Part shown: piece by piece, positions 43,376-52,361 of the stretch | How positions within the stretch are numbered: the stretch's first letter is position 1 | Layout of the letters: each line of letters opens with the position of its first letter | Assembly (NCBI RefSeq): GCF_017876535.1 | Contig: NZ_JAGIOF010000004.1 | Span: 451,525-515,524 of the forward strand | DNA from: Paeniglutamicibacter kerguelensis | Lineage (GTDB): Bacteria; Actinomycetota; Actinomycetes; Actinomycetales; Micrococcaceae | Direction: 5' to 3' | Length of the DNA: 64,000 nucleotides | Program-made: the position numbers and the translations under genes | Notes under the pieces: model-generated | Databases searched by the model: none | Told to the model about the DNA's origin: nothing | The model's input: only the letters and a program-made list of their open reading frames with translations

Positions 43376-43772
43376 CTGGGGGCACCTCACTGAACGTTGG
43401 ATCGGACGGCAAGAACTCGCGCCCGGTGTGACTTCAGTCTCCTGAGTCAAGCCAATTCTGGGAAGCATTCTGGCGCTGGCACGGTGATATGCCTGAGCTA
43501 TCGGAGGCCTTTATCGCCGGCATTTTTCCGGCCCTGCATGCAGCGAAAACGCGAATCGTACCCTTCAGCGGGACACTTTTCGAACCCCGGCTGCCACCCT
43601 CGAACCGCCCTTTTCGCCGCCTTGGTCCACCCCTGCCCGGGTCGCCCGCACGCCGCAGGAATGCGGAATGCCCGGCAGTTTCCTGCCGGGCATTCGTGGG
43701 TTGCTCGTTGCCGGGGGCCGGGCCCGCCTGGGCCTTCTCGAGCCGTCAAGACGTTCGTATCGAGGCTGGCCC
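43376..43772. other. Intergenic region between the ligase operon and the LysR gene
   Basis: 397 bp. It holds the ligase promoter side with a GATA-N9-TATC element at 43486-43502 and a hairpin at 43666-43695 that ends the LysR transcript. No gene is supported. Confidence 0.55.
43666..43695. terminator. Stem-loop downstream of the LysR gene
   Basis: GAATGCCCGGCAG and CTGCCGGGCATTC pair perfectly around TTTC. It lies 78 bp after the LysR stop. No U-run follows, so its strength is uncertain. Confidence 0.6.
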
Positions 43773-44675
43773 CTAGATGGCTTTGGCGCTCTCCCGCAGG
43801 AGGCGCAGGAACGCCTGCACTGCCGAGGACCTGGCCTCATCCTTCCGCACGATGGCCGCGGTGCTGGCATGCGCCCACTCGAAGGGAAGCGGGACGAGTG
43901 AAACGCCGTTGCCGCTGACGGTCGAGTCCAGCAGCGTGTTCGCCATGCAAATGCCGACACCCGCACGCACCATGGCCTGCGACGCCTCGGAGTTGGGAGT
44001 GGTGTAGACGATCTTGGCCTCGACCCCCTCGAGCAAGCGCTCCCACGCCTTACAGAAGATGCTTGAGTCCGCGGGGAAGATCAGCGCCTCCCCCTCCAGG
44101 TCCGAAGGGACGAAGTCGTCCTTGTCGGCGAGCCTGTGCCCTTCGGGAACGCACAGGACCAACCGGCCGGAACTCAGGTCGATGTGGTGGATCAGGGTGT
44201 CTTCGGCCGGGGCCAGTTCGATGCCCGGCAGCCGGGTCACTAGTCCCACGTCCAGCTGGCCGCTGATGACGCCGCTGACAACCATTTTCGACGGCCCCTC
44301 ATCCACCTCAAACCGGACGTTCGGAAACTCCGTCAGCAGGCGCTTGACCACCCTGGGAAGGATGGTCTGGGACGCGGCCGGCACCGTGCCGAGCCGGACG
44401 GTGCCAAGCTTCAGTCCGCCGATGGCACTGGCTTCCTCGCGCAGCATCCTCTCGGCTTGGACCGCCGCAACCACATGCGGCAGGATCCTTTCCGCGGCAT
44501 AGGTCGGGCGCACGCCCTTGGCCCCGCGGGTTACCAGAATGACACCGAGATCTTCTTCGAGGCGCTGCACCTGGTTGGTGATTGTTGGTTGGGAGATATC
44601 GAGCTCCTTGGCTGCCTGGCGGAATGAACCCGTCCGCAGCGCCGCCTCCAGGTATCGCAATTGCGCGAATCTCAT
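43773..44675 (-). CDS. LysR-family regulator of the catabolic cluster
   Basis: 300 residues. The winged helix-turn-helix is at residues 1-60 (MRFAQLRYLEAALRTGSFRQAAKELDISQPTITNQVQRLEEDLG), followed by a periplasmic-binding-like effector domain. The type resembles regulators of aromatic catabolism (CynR/CatR group). Start ATG at 44675, with GGAG 8 nt upstream; the longer frame adds an unrelated stretch. It lies in the middle of the cluster, and the T-N11-A palindromes at 31537 and 47571 are the obvious candidate binding sites. Its inducer should be a pathway intermediate. Preceded by an SDR gene on the same strand. Confidence 0.9.
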   Translation of the reverse strand: MRFAQLRYLEAALRTGSFRQAAKELDISQPTITNQVQRLEEDLGVILVTRGAKGVRPTYAAERILPHVVAAVQAERMLREEASAIGGLKLGTVRLGTVPAASQTILPRVVKRLLTEFPNVRFEVDEGPSKMVVSGVISGQLDVGLVTRLPGIELAPAEDTLIHHIDLSSGRLVLCVPEGHRLADKDDFVPSDLEGEALIFPADSSIFCKAWERLLEGVEAKIVYTTPNSEASQAMVRAGVGICMANTLLDSTVSGNGVSLVPLPFEWAHASTAAIVRKDEARSSAVQAFLRLLRESAKAI

Positions 44676-44774
44676 GGCATTTTCTCCTCTTGTCTCTCGT
44701 GGCCCATGGCCACCGGAGGCCAATGTTACCCCGCTCACAACTTTGCGGCCGAAACCGGAGGACTCGTTGGCGTA

Positions 44775-44804
44775 GCATTCGGGCGGGCTGCCCCGCCCGA
44801 ATGC
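44775..44804. terminator. Stem-loop between SDR and LysR genes
   Basis: GCATTCGGGCGGG and CCCGCCCGAATGC pair perfectly around CTGC. It lies directly after the stop of the SDR gene at 44813 (minus strand), so the LysR gene may have its own promoter. Confidence 0.6.
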
Positions 44805-44812
44805 GCCACCCC

Positions 44813-45622
44813 CTAGAGCTCGTCGAGACCCGTGGAATCCCGGGACAAAGCACCGCCCTCAACGGGGATCGTGGTTCCGGTGATGTAACCCGCCGCAGGT
44901 GAAAGCAGGAAAACAAGCGCGGCAGCGATTTCAAACGGCTGCCCGAGCCGGCCGAGCACCGACCGCGAAGACAGTACCTGTGCATCACGGCTGCTGCGCT
45001 CCTTGGCGGCCATGCGCGGCGACAGGAAAAGGCCGGGTGCTACTGCGTTGATGCGCACGCCGCGGGGGCCGTGCTCCGCGGCCATCTGCTTGACCCAGAT
45101 TTCCAGCGCGGCCTTGGCCGGGCCGTAACCCGGCGCCAGCAAGCCGCCGCGTGAGGCGACGGTGCTGGAGACGTACGCAATCGACCCGTTGGAAACCAGG
45201 GGCGCCAGCGCCCGCGCGGCCAGGAACGCGTGGCCGAGGTTCGTCTTGAAGTCCTGTTCCCAGGCGTCCAGCGAGTACCCGGAGATCTCGTTGCGGTGCA
45301 TCTGCCCGATCACATCGACATAGCCGTTGATCTGCCCGAATTCCGCGACGACAGCCTCCGCGATGGCGGCCGCACCCTCCTCGCTGGTGGCGTCGGCAAC
45401 CAGGAACGGCATGCCCAGTTCCTCGGCCAGCGACCGGAGGGGTTCGGTGTTGATGTCCACGCCGAGCACGCGTCCACCCAGGCCGACGATCGTGCGTGCA
45501 ACGTGCTCGCCCAGGCCGCTGCCGCCGCCGAGGATGACATATGACTTGCCATCGAGCCTGAACAGGTTTGTGTGGACGATGCCGGTGGCGGGAAGCGGTC
45601 GTGCAGGATTGCTGATTTCCAT
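44813..45622 (-). CDS. Short-chain dehydrogenase/reductase
   Basis: 269 residues. The cofactor motif is LGGGSGLGEHVA, the catalytic Ser is in AYVSSTVASRGG and Tyr-Lys in YGPAK. After the second strand an acidic residue (LGVDINTEPL) points to NAD. Oxidises or reduces an alcohol/ketone pair; in this cluster it could act on an alicyclic or benzylic alcohol before the monooxygenase step. Start ATG 45622 with GAGAGGAA upstream. A 15-bp stem-loop separates it from the permease gene. Confidence 0.85.
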   Translation of the reverse strand: MEISNPARPLPATGIVHTNLFRLDGKSYVILGGGSGLGEHVARTIVGLGGRVLGVDINTEPLRSLAEELGMPFLVADATSEEGAAAIAEAVVAEFGQINGYVDVIGQMHRNEISGYSLDAWEQDFKTNLGHAFLAARALAPLVSNGSIAYVSSTVASRGGLLAPGYGPAKAALEIWVKQMAAEHGPRGVRINAVAPGLFLSPRMAAKERSSRDAQVLSSRSVLGRLGQPFEIAAALVFLLSPAAGYITGTTIPVEGGALSRDSTGLDEL

Positions 45623-45640
45623 GGGGTTCCTCTCGTTGCA

Positions 45641-45684
45641 CGAAACCGGCCGGGGACGCATTGAATGTGCCCCGGCCGGTTTCG
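45641..45684. terminator. 15-bp stem-loop downstream of the ABC permease
   Basis: CGAAACCGGCCGGGG and CCCCGGCCGGTTTCG are exact complements with a 14-nt loop, 31 bp after the permease stop on the minus strand. Only a short U-stretch (TTTCG) follows. Confidence 0.65.
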
Positions 45685-45715
45685 TTCGGACCATTGTTTT
45701 TGAATCGTTAGCGAA

Positions 45716-46567
45716 TTAGCGCGTCCACTTGGTAACTGCTTTTTGCACGCCCGAGATGGAAAGGTCCAGGACCATGGACAGCAAGCCCATGGCCAGCAGG
45801 ATTGCGAAGGTCTCCGAAACCTGGAAGTTGTTTGTCACCACGACCAGGCGCTGACCCAGGCCGGTGTAGGCGCCGACCATTTCAGAAACCACGGCGCCAA
45901 GCACCGAGTAGACGGCACCCAGGCGCAGACCGCCGATGATCGACGGCAGCGCCGAGGGCAGCTCGATCTTGAAGAAGCGCTGCCTGCGCGTCATGCCCAG
46001 CGACTGGGTCAACTGCTTGATGTCGTGGTCGATGCTCTGCAGTGCGCCCATGGTGCTGGTCATCAGCACGAAGAACACGACGCTGAAGGCAACCAGTGCC
46101 TTCGGTCCGAAGCCCAAGCCGAACCAGAGGATGAAGATCGGTGCCAACGCCGGACGCGGAAGGCTGTTCATCAGGGTCAGGAAGGGCCTAGCCGCGACGT
46201 GGAGGACCTCGACGCGGGCGAAGGTGACGCCCGCTAGGATGCCGAGGATCGCACCGGAGACCAGCCCGGCCATGGCACCACTGAACGTCGCCGAGACGTC
46301 GACCCAGAATGTCCCGTCGCCCAGCTGCTTGATGAACGACGTCCCGACATCGCCGGGGGTTGAAATCAGCGTCGGGTCCATGATTCCCTGGCCGGTCACA
46401 AAGGCCCAGGTGAAGACGAATGCGGCGAGCACGCCGACCCTCAGGCCCCAGACGCTCAGCTGTCGGTTGATGCGCGATCGGCGACGTTCCGCGAGGATCG
46501 TGCTGTCGCTGTAGGCCGGGGCGCCAGAGGTGGCGACCAACTTCTCGGCCGTGGAGATCGTTTCCAT
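45716..46567 (-). CDS. ABC transporter permease (SsuC/TauC type)
   Basis: 283 residues with about six membrane helices and the EAA-type loop QLTQSLGMTRRQRFFKIELPSALPSIIGGLRLG, typical of SsuC/TauC/NitT permeases. Works with the ATPase at 47796-48680 and the two binding lipoproteins. Start ATG at 46567, 6 nt after AAGGGAAAGG; the frame is open far upstream but overlaps the SDR gene. Together with one ATPase this is a complete importer, with two alternative binding proteins. Confidence 0.9.
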   Translation of the reverse strand: METISTAEKLVATSGAPAYSDSTILAERRRSRINRQLSVWGLRVGVLAAFVFTWAFVTGQGIMDPTLISTPGDVGTSFIKQLGDGTFWVDVSATFSGAMAGLVSGAILGILAGVTFARVEVLHVAARPFLTLMNSLPRPALAPIFILWFGLGFGPKALVAFSVVFFVLMTSTMGALQSIDHDIKQLTQSLGMTRRQRFFKIELPSALPSIIGGLRLGAVYSVLGAVVSEMVGAYTGLGQRLVVVTNNFQVSETFAILLAMGLLSMVLDLSISGVQKAVTKWTR

Positions 46568-46608
46568 GTCAAACCTTTCCCTTACGGTATTCGGTGGTGC
46601 TGGATGAA

Positions 46609-47442
46609 TTAGGCGTCGCGCGGAGCTCGGACGAGCTTCGAGTCCAGGGGCGACGAGGTGTGCGGTCCACCGGTGACCTGCAGTACGGTTCCGGTGATGA
46701 AGCTGGAGGCGCCCGAGCACAGGTACAGGCAGGCGTCGGCGACTTCCTCCGGCAGGCCCACGCGGCCGAGGGCCAGGAACTCGCCGAAGGACTTCTCGAC
46801 CTCTTCCGAGGCGAAACGCGAGGACGGCGTCAGGGTGGCGCCGGGCTCGACGCAGTTGGCGCGCACGCCGCGGTCGGCCCATTCCCAGGACATGGTCTTC
46901 GTCAGCGAGGCAAGCCCCGCCTTGGCGGCGGCGTAGGCGCCGCGCATCGGGTGGGCGTAGTTCGCCGAGCCCGAGCCGACGTTGACGATGTTGCCGCCGC
47001 CCTGTTTCTCGAAGACCGGGAGGCAGGCGACCGCCGTGTGGAACGCACCGGTGAGGTTGGTGCCGATCGTCGCGTTCCACGCATTTGCGGAGAGGTCCTC
47101 CAGGCGTGCGGCGAAGTTGCCGCCGGCGTTGTTGATCAGGATGTCGATGCGGCCGAATTCCTCGAGGGCGGCGCGGACCAGCTTGTCGGCGGTTTCCGGT
47201 TCCTTGATGTTGCCGGTGACCACCACGGCCTTGCGTCCGAGCGCACGGATCTGCTCGGCCTTGGCTTCCAGCGTCTCGGCCTTGCGGCCGTGCAGGACCA
47301 GGTCCGCGCCGGCTGCGGCGAACTTGTCGGCGAGCGCCTGTCCGATGCCACCGGATGCGCCCGTCACGATGACGACCTGGCTGGTGAAATCGAATGTGGT
47401 CTGGCCAACCTTCTTGCTGGCGGTGATGGCTGTGTTCGTCAT
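46609..47442 (-). CDS. Short-chain dehydrogenase/reductase (classical)
   Basis: 277 residues. TGASGGIG cofactor motif at about residues 27-34, NNAGG, the catalytic Ser in VGSGSANY, the YAAAK Tyr-Lys pair, and the SDR end GTVLQVTGG. After the second strand LHGRKAETL has Arg and Lys, which favours NADP. First gene of the SDR-permease-SDR-LysR unit, and it reads away from the ATPase operon. The shared upstream region holds the palindrome at 47571-47583. Confidence 0.88.
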   Translation of the reverse strand: MTNTAITASKKVGQTTFDFTSQVVIVTGASGGIGQALADKFAAAGADLVLHGRKAETLEAKAEQIRALGRKAVVVTGNIKEPETADKLVRAALEEFGRIDILINNAGGNFAARLEDLSANAWNATIGTNLTGAFHTAVACLPVFEKQGGGNIVNVGSGSANYAHPMRGAYAAAKAGLASLTKTMSWEWADRGVRANCVEPGATLTPSSRFASEEVEKSFGEFLALGRVGLPEEVADACLYLCSGASSFITGTVLQVTGGPHTSSPLDSKLVRAPRDA

Positions 47443-47795
47443 CTGACGTCCTCCTGAATTGATGCGCGCCCGGTGTGTGCGGCTGACTCACGCACGGCGG
47501 GCCCTCATGGCAATGGTGCGTTTTGAGAAAGCTTCCTTCCATTCGGGCCCGGGGGCAATGAACTAATCGCTATCGAGGCGATAGCCCCGGATCGGCCGAC
47601 TTTTTCTTGACTCTGTCGCCAAGGTGTTCAACGATTCATGGACAGGTTGGTGACGTGCACCACAACTCAAACCACCCCGGTTTCCTCTTGTTCAAGGCTG
47701 TTCCAGCGTGACCAATGACGGTGCCGGCTCAGCAATCGTGAACCACAGCAGACTGCCAAACGGGTCGGCCCCGCAAACTAATGACTGGAGCGACA
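47443..47795. other. Divergent promoter region of the catabolic cluster
   Basis: 353 bp between the minus-strand SDR operon and the plus-strand ATPase-BVMO operon. It contains the 17-bp palindrome GCTATC-GAGGC-GATAGC at 47569-47585. No protein-coding content is supported. Confidence 0.6.
47569..47585. promoter_or_regulatory. LysR-type operator candidate, site 2 (17-bp palindrome)
   Basis: GCTATC-GAGGC-GATAGC; the core TATC-N5-GATA is a T-N11-A dyad. It lies 127 nt before the SDR operon and 211 nt before the ATPase operon, so one site could serve both. It matches site 1 at 31537-31549. Confidence 0.65.
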
Positions 47796-48680
47796 ATGCC
47801 CAATACAACCCTCCGCTCAAACGGCGATAGCGACACTCTTGCAACGGAATCGACGGCCAAGCCGTCCACAGCCAGCGGGGTCTCGGTCGAGTTCGAGAAC
47901 GTGAACCACAGCTTCCTCCATGGCGATCGGCCGGTGCGGGTGTTGGACAACTTCAATCTCCGCATCGAGCCTTCGGAGTTCGTCAGCATTGTCGGCCCGT
48001 CCGGCTGCGGCAAGACGACGGCCCTTGGCATGGTCGGCAACCTCCTGAAGCCACGCGCGGGCAAGGTCCTGATCGACGGCAAGCCGGTGCGTCCCGGAAG
48101 CAACGACGCCGCCTTCCTCTTCGCCCGCGACGCACTACTCCCCTGGCGCCGTGTCCGCAGCAACGTGGAACTCGGCATGGAGATCCGCGGGGTGCCCAAG
48201 GAAGAGCGCCGTGTGCGCGCCGAGGAATGGTTGCGCAAGGTCCGCCTGCACGAGTTTGCCGATTCCGACGTCCTGCACCTCTCGCAGGGCATGCGCCAGC
48301 GCGTGGCCATCGCACGCACTCTGGTGCAGAACCCCAAGGTCTTGCTGATGGACGAACCGTTCGCGGCCCTCGACGCACAGACCCGTGCGATCCAGCAGGA
48401 GGAGTTCACCGGCCTGTGGGAGGCCGAGCGTCCCACCGTCATCTTCGTGACACACGATTTGGAGGAAGCCATCCTGCTGAGCGACCGTGTGATTCTGATG
48501 GCCAGCCGCCCAGGGCGCATGGTCGTCGACATGAAGATCGAGCTCGAGCGCCCGCGACGCCAGGAAATGCGCCGGGATTCCGACCTCTTCAAGTCCTATT
48601 TCCACGACATGTCCGATCGGCTTCGCAGCGAAGTCGATCTCGCCGAACAGCGCATCCGGGAGGAGAGCAAGAATGGCTAA
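47796..48680 (+). CDS. ABC transporter ATPase (SsuB/TauB type)
   Basis: 294 residues. Walker A GPSGCGKTT, the LSQGMRQRVAIARTL signature and Walker B VLLMDEPFAALDA with a D-loop and the H-loop VTHDLEEAILLSDRV. The start region is Ser/Thr-rich. The ATG at 47796 is chosen because GGAG lies 6 nt upstream. Energises the importer formed with the permease at 45716-46567. It is the first gene of the plus-strand operon and overlaps the hydrolase gene by 8 nt. Confidence 0.93.
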   Translation: MPNTTLRSNGDSDTLATESTAKPSTASGVSVEFENVNHSFLHGDRPVRVLDNFNLRIEPSEFVSIVGPSGCGKTTALGMVGNLLKPRAGKVLIDGKPVRPGSNDAAFLFARDALLPWRRVRSNVELGMEIRGVPKEERRVRAEEWLRKVRLHEFADSDVLHLSQGMRQRVAIARTLVQNPKVLLMDEPFAALDAQTRAIQQEEFTGLWEAERPTVIFVTHDLEEAILLSDRVILMASRPGRMVVDMKIELERPRRQEMRRDSDLFKSYFHDMSDRLRSEVDLAEQRIREESKNG

Positions 48681-49485
48681 GACCCTGCAAAAAGTTGCCG
48701 GCGCCGAGGGCGCCACCGTCGCCTACCGCCAGTACGGCCAAGGCCCGCGCCTGATCACCGTCCTGCACTCGCTGGCGCTGGACGGGTCCTGGTACGAACC
48801 CCTGGCCGAGGCGCTCGGTGAAGAATACCGACTGCTCGCGCCGGACTTCCGCGGCCACGGGGAAACCGCGCGCGGTGAAACCGCCCCCACACTGGGCCTC
48901 GTTGCCCGCGACATCGCCGCCATGTGGGACGCTGAAAATGTCGAGAGCTCGGTCACCCTGGGAATCTCGCTGGGCGGCATGGTCGCCCAGGCCCTCACCG
49001 GTAGCTTCCCCGAGCGCGTCGACGCACAGATCCTGATGGCAACGCGGGGCGCTTACGACGAGGCGGCAGCCCGCGGCACCTTGGCCCGAGCAGCCGAGGT
49101 CCGGGTCCCGAACGGGCTCGAGGACGTCGAAGACGTGACCATGCACCGCTGGTTCGGCGAGAACTCGACCGATGCATCCAACCCCATGGTCCAGCAGGCC
49201 CGCGCACAGTTCCTCGGGGCCGGCGGCAACACGATCGCCGAGTACTTCGAGGCCATGACCCTGGTCGGCGACTTCCAGCTGGACTCGCCGCCGCCAACCC
49301 TCGTCGTCGGCGGCGACGACGACCGAAGCATCCCCCGCCCGGTCGTCGAGCAGCTTGCCGCCTCGATCGCCGGCGCAGAGCTGCTCTTCGCCAAGGGCGG
49401 ACACCTCGTCGCCTTCGAGAACCCCCAGGAGGTCGCCGTAACCGTGCGGCCCTTCCTCGACAGCCTTGATTGCTGGACACGCTAA
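48673..49485 (+). CDS. Alpha/beta hydrolase (PcaD/esterase-like)
   Basis: 270 residues with LHSLALDGSWYEPL (oxyanion region), RLLAPDFRGHGETAR, nucleophile Ser in TLGISLGGMVAQAL, acid VVGGDDDRSIPRP and His in KGGHLVAFENPQEV. Type of enol-lactone hydrolases and small esterases. Directly precedes the Baeyer-Villiger monooxygenase, so hydrolysis of the ester or lactone it makes is the natural guess. Overlaps the ATPase gene, so translation is coupled. Confidence 0.88.
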   Translation: MAKTLQKVAGAEGATVAYRQYGQGPRLITVLHSLALDGSWYEPLAEALGEEYRLLAPDFRGHGETARGETAPTLGLVARDIAAMWDAENVESSVTLGISLGGMVAQALTGSFPERVDAQILMATRGAYDEAAARGTLARAAEVRVPNGLEDVEDVTMHRWFGENSTDASNPMVQQARAQFLGAGGNTIAEYFEAMTLVGDFQLDSPPPTLVVGGDDDRSIPRPVVEQLAASIAGAELLFAKGGHLVAFENPQEVAVTVRPFLDSLDCWTR

Positions 49486-49534
49486 CGGGCCTTCGAGCCC
49501 GCCGCACCCTTTATAACTGCCTTACGGAGAAGAA

Positions 49535-51448
49535 ATGAACAAGACCCTGGATCGCACCACGACGCAGGTCAGCGAAGAAGAACTTGCCGCCCACCTTGAG
49601 TCGGCCCAGGTCCCCGCGCTGATCATGCTGACAGCCCACGTCACCGGCGACGCCAGCGTGCTGCGCGACGACTGGCGCCCGAACCTCCGGGCCCTGCCGA
49701 GCAGCGGCCTGGATGCGGAAACCGAGGCGGCGGCGCGCGCCCGCTGCTTCGAGCTGCTGGCACCGTTCCTGCCGACCCAGAACACCTGGGACTCCGTACC
49801 CAGCGAGGAACTCCGCCTGGCCATGAGCACCTGGCTGATGGGCGCGCCCGTCGAGGACGCCCTGGCCATGTCCGAGGTCGCGTTCATCCCGAACAACACC
49901 GACCCGCGCCAGCCCGAGTGGAAGCTCGACGAGATTGCCCCGGACACCGCCCTGAACGCCGTCGTCATCGGCGCCGGGTTCTCCGGACTGCTCGCCGGCC
50001 TGCGCCTGAAGCAGGCGGGCGTGCCGTTCAAGATCATCGAGAAGAGCCACGACGTCGGCGGCACCTGGTGGGAAAACACCTACCCCGACTGCCGCACAGA
50101 CGTGCGCAGCCACATCTACACCTACTCCTTCACCCAGCACGACTGGGAGACGCACTTCGGGCGCCAGGACAAGATCCACGGCTACCTGCACCAGTTCGCC
50201 GCCGACAACGGGCTGCTCGAGCACATGGTCTACGGCACCGAGGTCACCGCAACCCGCTGGAACGAGGACACCAACAGCTGGACGCTGGAAACCAAGACCG
50301 CGCAGGGCGTCGGGGAAACCATCGAAGCCACGGTCGTGGTCAGTGCCGTGGGCCAGCTCAACCGCCCCTCGATCCCGAACTTGGAAGGCATCGACTCCTT
50401 CAAGGGCCCCATCGTGCACTCCGCGCAGTGGGACCACAGCATCGACTTCACCGGCAAGAAGGTCGTCGTCGTCGGCACCGGCGCCAGCGCCCTGCAATTC
50501 GCGCCGGCAGTGGCGAAGGTCGCCGAACAGGTCACCATCTTCCAGCGCAGCGCCCCGTGGCTGCGTTCCACCCCGGTGCTCCGCCAGGAGATCGCGGACG
50601 GCGAGCGCTGGCTGCTGAACAACCTGAACCAGTACCGCGCCTACTACCGCTTCTCGATCTTCCTGCCCCGCGTCGTCGGCAACCTGCCGGCCGCCACCGT
50701 CGATCCGAGCTTCCCGCCGACCGAGGTATCGGTCTCCGCGGCCAACGAGGCGCTGCGCAAGGAGCTCACCGAGTACCTGCTGGAGCAGGCGGGCGACGAC
50801 GCCGAGCTGGCCAAGCAGATCATCCCGAACTACCCGCCGGCCGCCAAGCGCATCATCTGCGACGACGGCACCTGGGTCAAGACCCTCAAGCGCGAGAACG
50901 TGCGCCTGGTGTCGCAGGGCGTGAACCGCATCGACGAGACCGGCGTGTGGCTCGGCGACGAGCACATCGAGGCCGACGTGATCTTGCTGGGCACCGGCTT
51001 CAAGGCCTCCGACTTCCTGCTTCCCATGTCCGTTGCGGGCATCGGCGGCAAGGACCTGCACGAGACCTGGGGCATCGACGCCAGCGCTTACCTGGGCTCC
51101 ACACTTCCGGGCTTCCCGAACTTCTTCTGCATGTACGGGCCGAACACCAACACCGTCATCCACGGCAACCTGGTGTTCTTCCTGGAGTGCCAGGCCGTCT
51201 ACATGATCGATGCGATCAAGACCCTGGCGACCGGCGGCTACAAGTCGATGAACCTGCGCGACGACGTATTCGCCGAGTACGACAAGGAAATCGTGGCCGA
51301 AAGCGCCAAGCGCACCTGGGGCTGGTCCAAGACCCACTCCTGGTACATGAACGCCGAGGGCCGCTCCACCATCATGTGGCCGTTGCCGGCCCGCAACTAC
51401 TTCGAGCGCACCACCCAGGTCCGCACCGAAGACTACAAGCTCGGCTAA
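49535..51448 (+). CDS. Baeyer-Villiger monooxygenase, 4-hydroxyacetophenone-monooxygenase-like
   Basis: 637 residues. FAD Rossmann GAGFSG at 146-151, BVMO fingerprint FKGPIVHSAQWD (F-x-G-x3-H-x3-W-D) at 289-300, and NADPH Rossmann GTGASA at 314-319. The roughly 140-residue N-terminal extension before the first Rossmann motif is the mark of the HAPMO subgroup (640 residues). HAPMO turns aryl ketones into phenyl esters. It inserts one oxygen next to a ketone using NADPH and O2. Flanked by two hydrolases and an SDR in a single operon. Substrate could be an aryl ketone or a cyclic ketone. Confidence 0.92.
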   Translation: MNKTLDRTTTQVSEEELAAHLESAQVPALIMLTAHVTGDASVLRDDWRPNLRALPSSGLDAETEAAARARCFELLAPFLPTQNTWDSVPSEELRLAMSTWLMGAPVEDALAMSEVAFIPNNTDPRQPEWKLDEIAPDTALNAVVIGAGFSGLLAGLRLKQAGVPFKIIEKSHDVGGTWWENTYPDCRTDVRSHIYTYSFTQHDWETHFGRQDKIHGYLHQFAADNGLLEHMVYGTEVTATRWNEDTNSWTLETKTAQGVGETIEATVVVSAVGQLNRPSIPNLEGIDSFKGPIVHSAQWDHSIDFTGKKVVVVGTGASALQFAPAVAKVAEQVTIFQRSAPWLRSTPVLRQEIADGERWLLNNLNQYRAYYRFSIFLPRVVGNLPAATVDPSFPPTEVSVSAANEALRKELTEYLLEQAGDDAELAKQIIPNYPPAAKRIICDDGTWVKTLKRENVRLVSQGVNRIDETGVWLGDEHIEADVILLGTGFKASDFLLPMSVAGIGGKDLHETWGIDASAYLGSTLPGFPNFFCMYGPNTNTVIHGNLVFFLECQAVYMIDAIKTLATGGYKSMNLRDDVFAEYDKEIVAESAKRTWGWSKTHSWYMNAEGRSTIMWPLPARNYFERTTQVRTEDYKLG

Positions 51449-51455
51449 TCCCGCC

Positions 51456-52361
51456 ATGACTTCCACCATTCGATCCACTTCAACGGAGGCCACCTTGCTC
51501 ACCGAGACACCCCTGATCACCGAGACGACCGACGTCGTCGCCAACCTTGAAACCCGCTACCTGTCCGGCGGCCCGACCGACGGGGTTCCCGTCGTTGTGT
51601 TCCTGCACGACGGCGCCTGGGGTGGCGCTTCGGATGTGACCTGGGGTGACATGCTGCCGCTGGCCGCCGAGAAGTTCCGTGTGATCGCACCGGACCTGCT
51701 CGGCTACGGCGGGTCAGCCAAGTCGATCCGGTTGGACGTCTCGCCCTTCGCATTCCGCCTGACCCACCTGTTCTCGCTGCTGGACCACCTGGGAATCACC
51801 GAACCGGTGCACCTGGTCGGCAACTCCTTCGGCGGTTCGCTGACCCTGCGCGCACTGACAAACCCGGCGCTGCGCGAGCGGATCGCCTCGGTGACCACCA
51901 TCGCCGGCACCGGCGGTGCCTGGCGGGGGGCCGACCTGGCCAAGATCGGCGACTTCGACGGCACTCCCGAGCGCATGGAAGAAATCGTCGGCTACCTGTG
52001 CGAGCCCTTCGACAACAAGGACGCCCAGCTCGAGGCCCGCATGCGGTGGGCTGTCGCACCGGGGCACTTCGCGTCCATGAAGGCCCCGCACACCGCGGTG
52101 CCCGGGGCCATGGCGGTCCAGCGTCCGGCGGACCCGTACCCGGGCAACCTGGCAGGGGTCACCACCCCGGCCCTGCTGATCGAGGGCAAGGACGACACCC
52201 TGTTCGAAAGCGGCTGGAGCGCCAAGCTGCAGGAATTCCTGCCGCAGGCCAAGGCCGAGGTCATGGATTCCAAGCACAGCCCGAACATCAGCCAGCCAAC
52301 GCAGACCTGGGAACTCATCAATGGGTTCCTGGCAGAGATCACGAAGGGTGACAACGCATGA
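51456..52361 (+). CDS. Alpha/beta hydrolase (meta-cleavage-product-hydrolase-like)
   Basis: 301 residues. Oxyanion segment FLHDGAWGGASD, nucleophile Ser in LVGNSFGGSLTLRAL, acid in LLIEGKDDTLFE and a His in DSKHSPNISQP. The G-N-S-F-G-G motif is common in C-C hydrolases such as BphD/MhpC and in related esterases. The first 13 residues are Ser/Thr-rich and may not be translated: a TTG at 51495 has GGAGG 5 nt upstream and would start the protein at LTETPLITE. It follows the monooxygenase by 7 nt and overlaps the SDR gene by 4 nt. Confidence 0.87.
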   Translation: MTSTIRSTSTEATLLTETPLITETTDVVANLETRYLSGGPTDGVPVVVFLHDGAWGGASDVTWGDMLPLAAEKFRVIAPDLLGYGGSAKSIRLDVSPFAFRLTHLFSLLDHLGITEPVHLVGNSFGGSLTLRALTNPALRERIASVTTIAGTGGAWRGADLAKIGDFDGTPERMEEIVGYLCEPFDNKDAQLEARMRWAVAPGHFASMKAPHTAVPGAMAVQRPADPYPGNLAGVTTPALLIEGKDDTLFESGWSAKLQEFLPQAKAEVMDSKHSPNISQPTQTWELINGFLAEITKGDNA

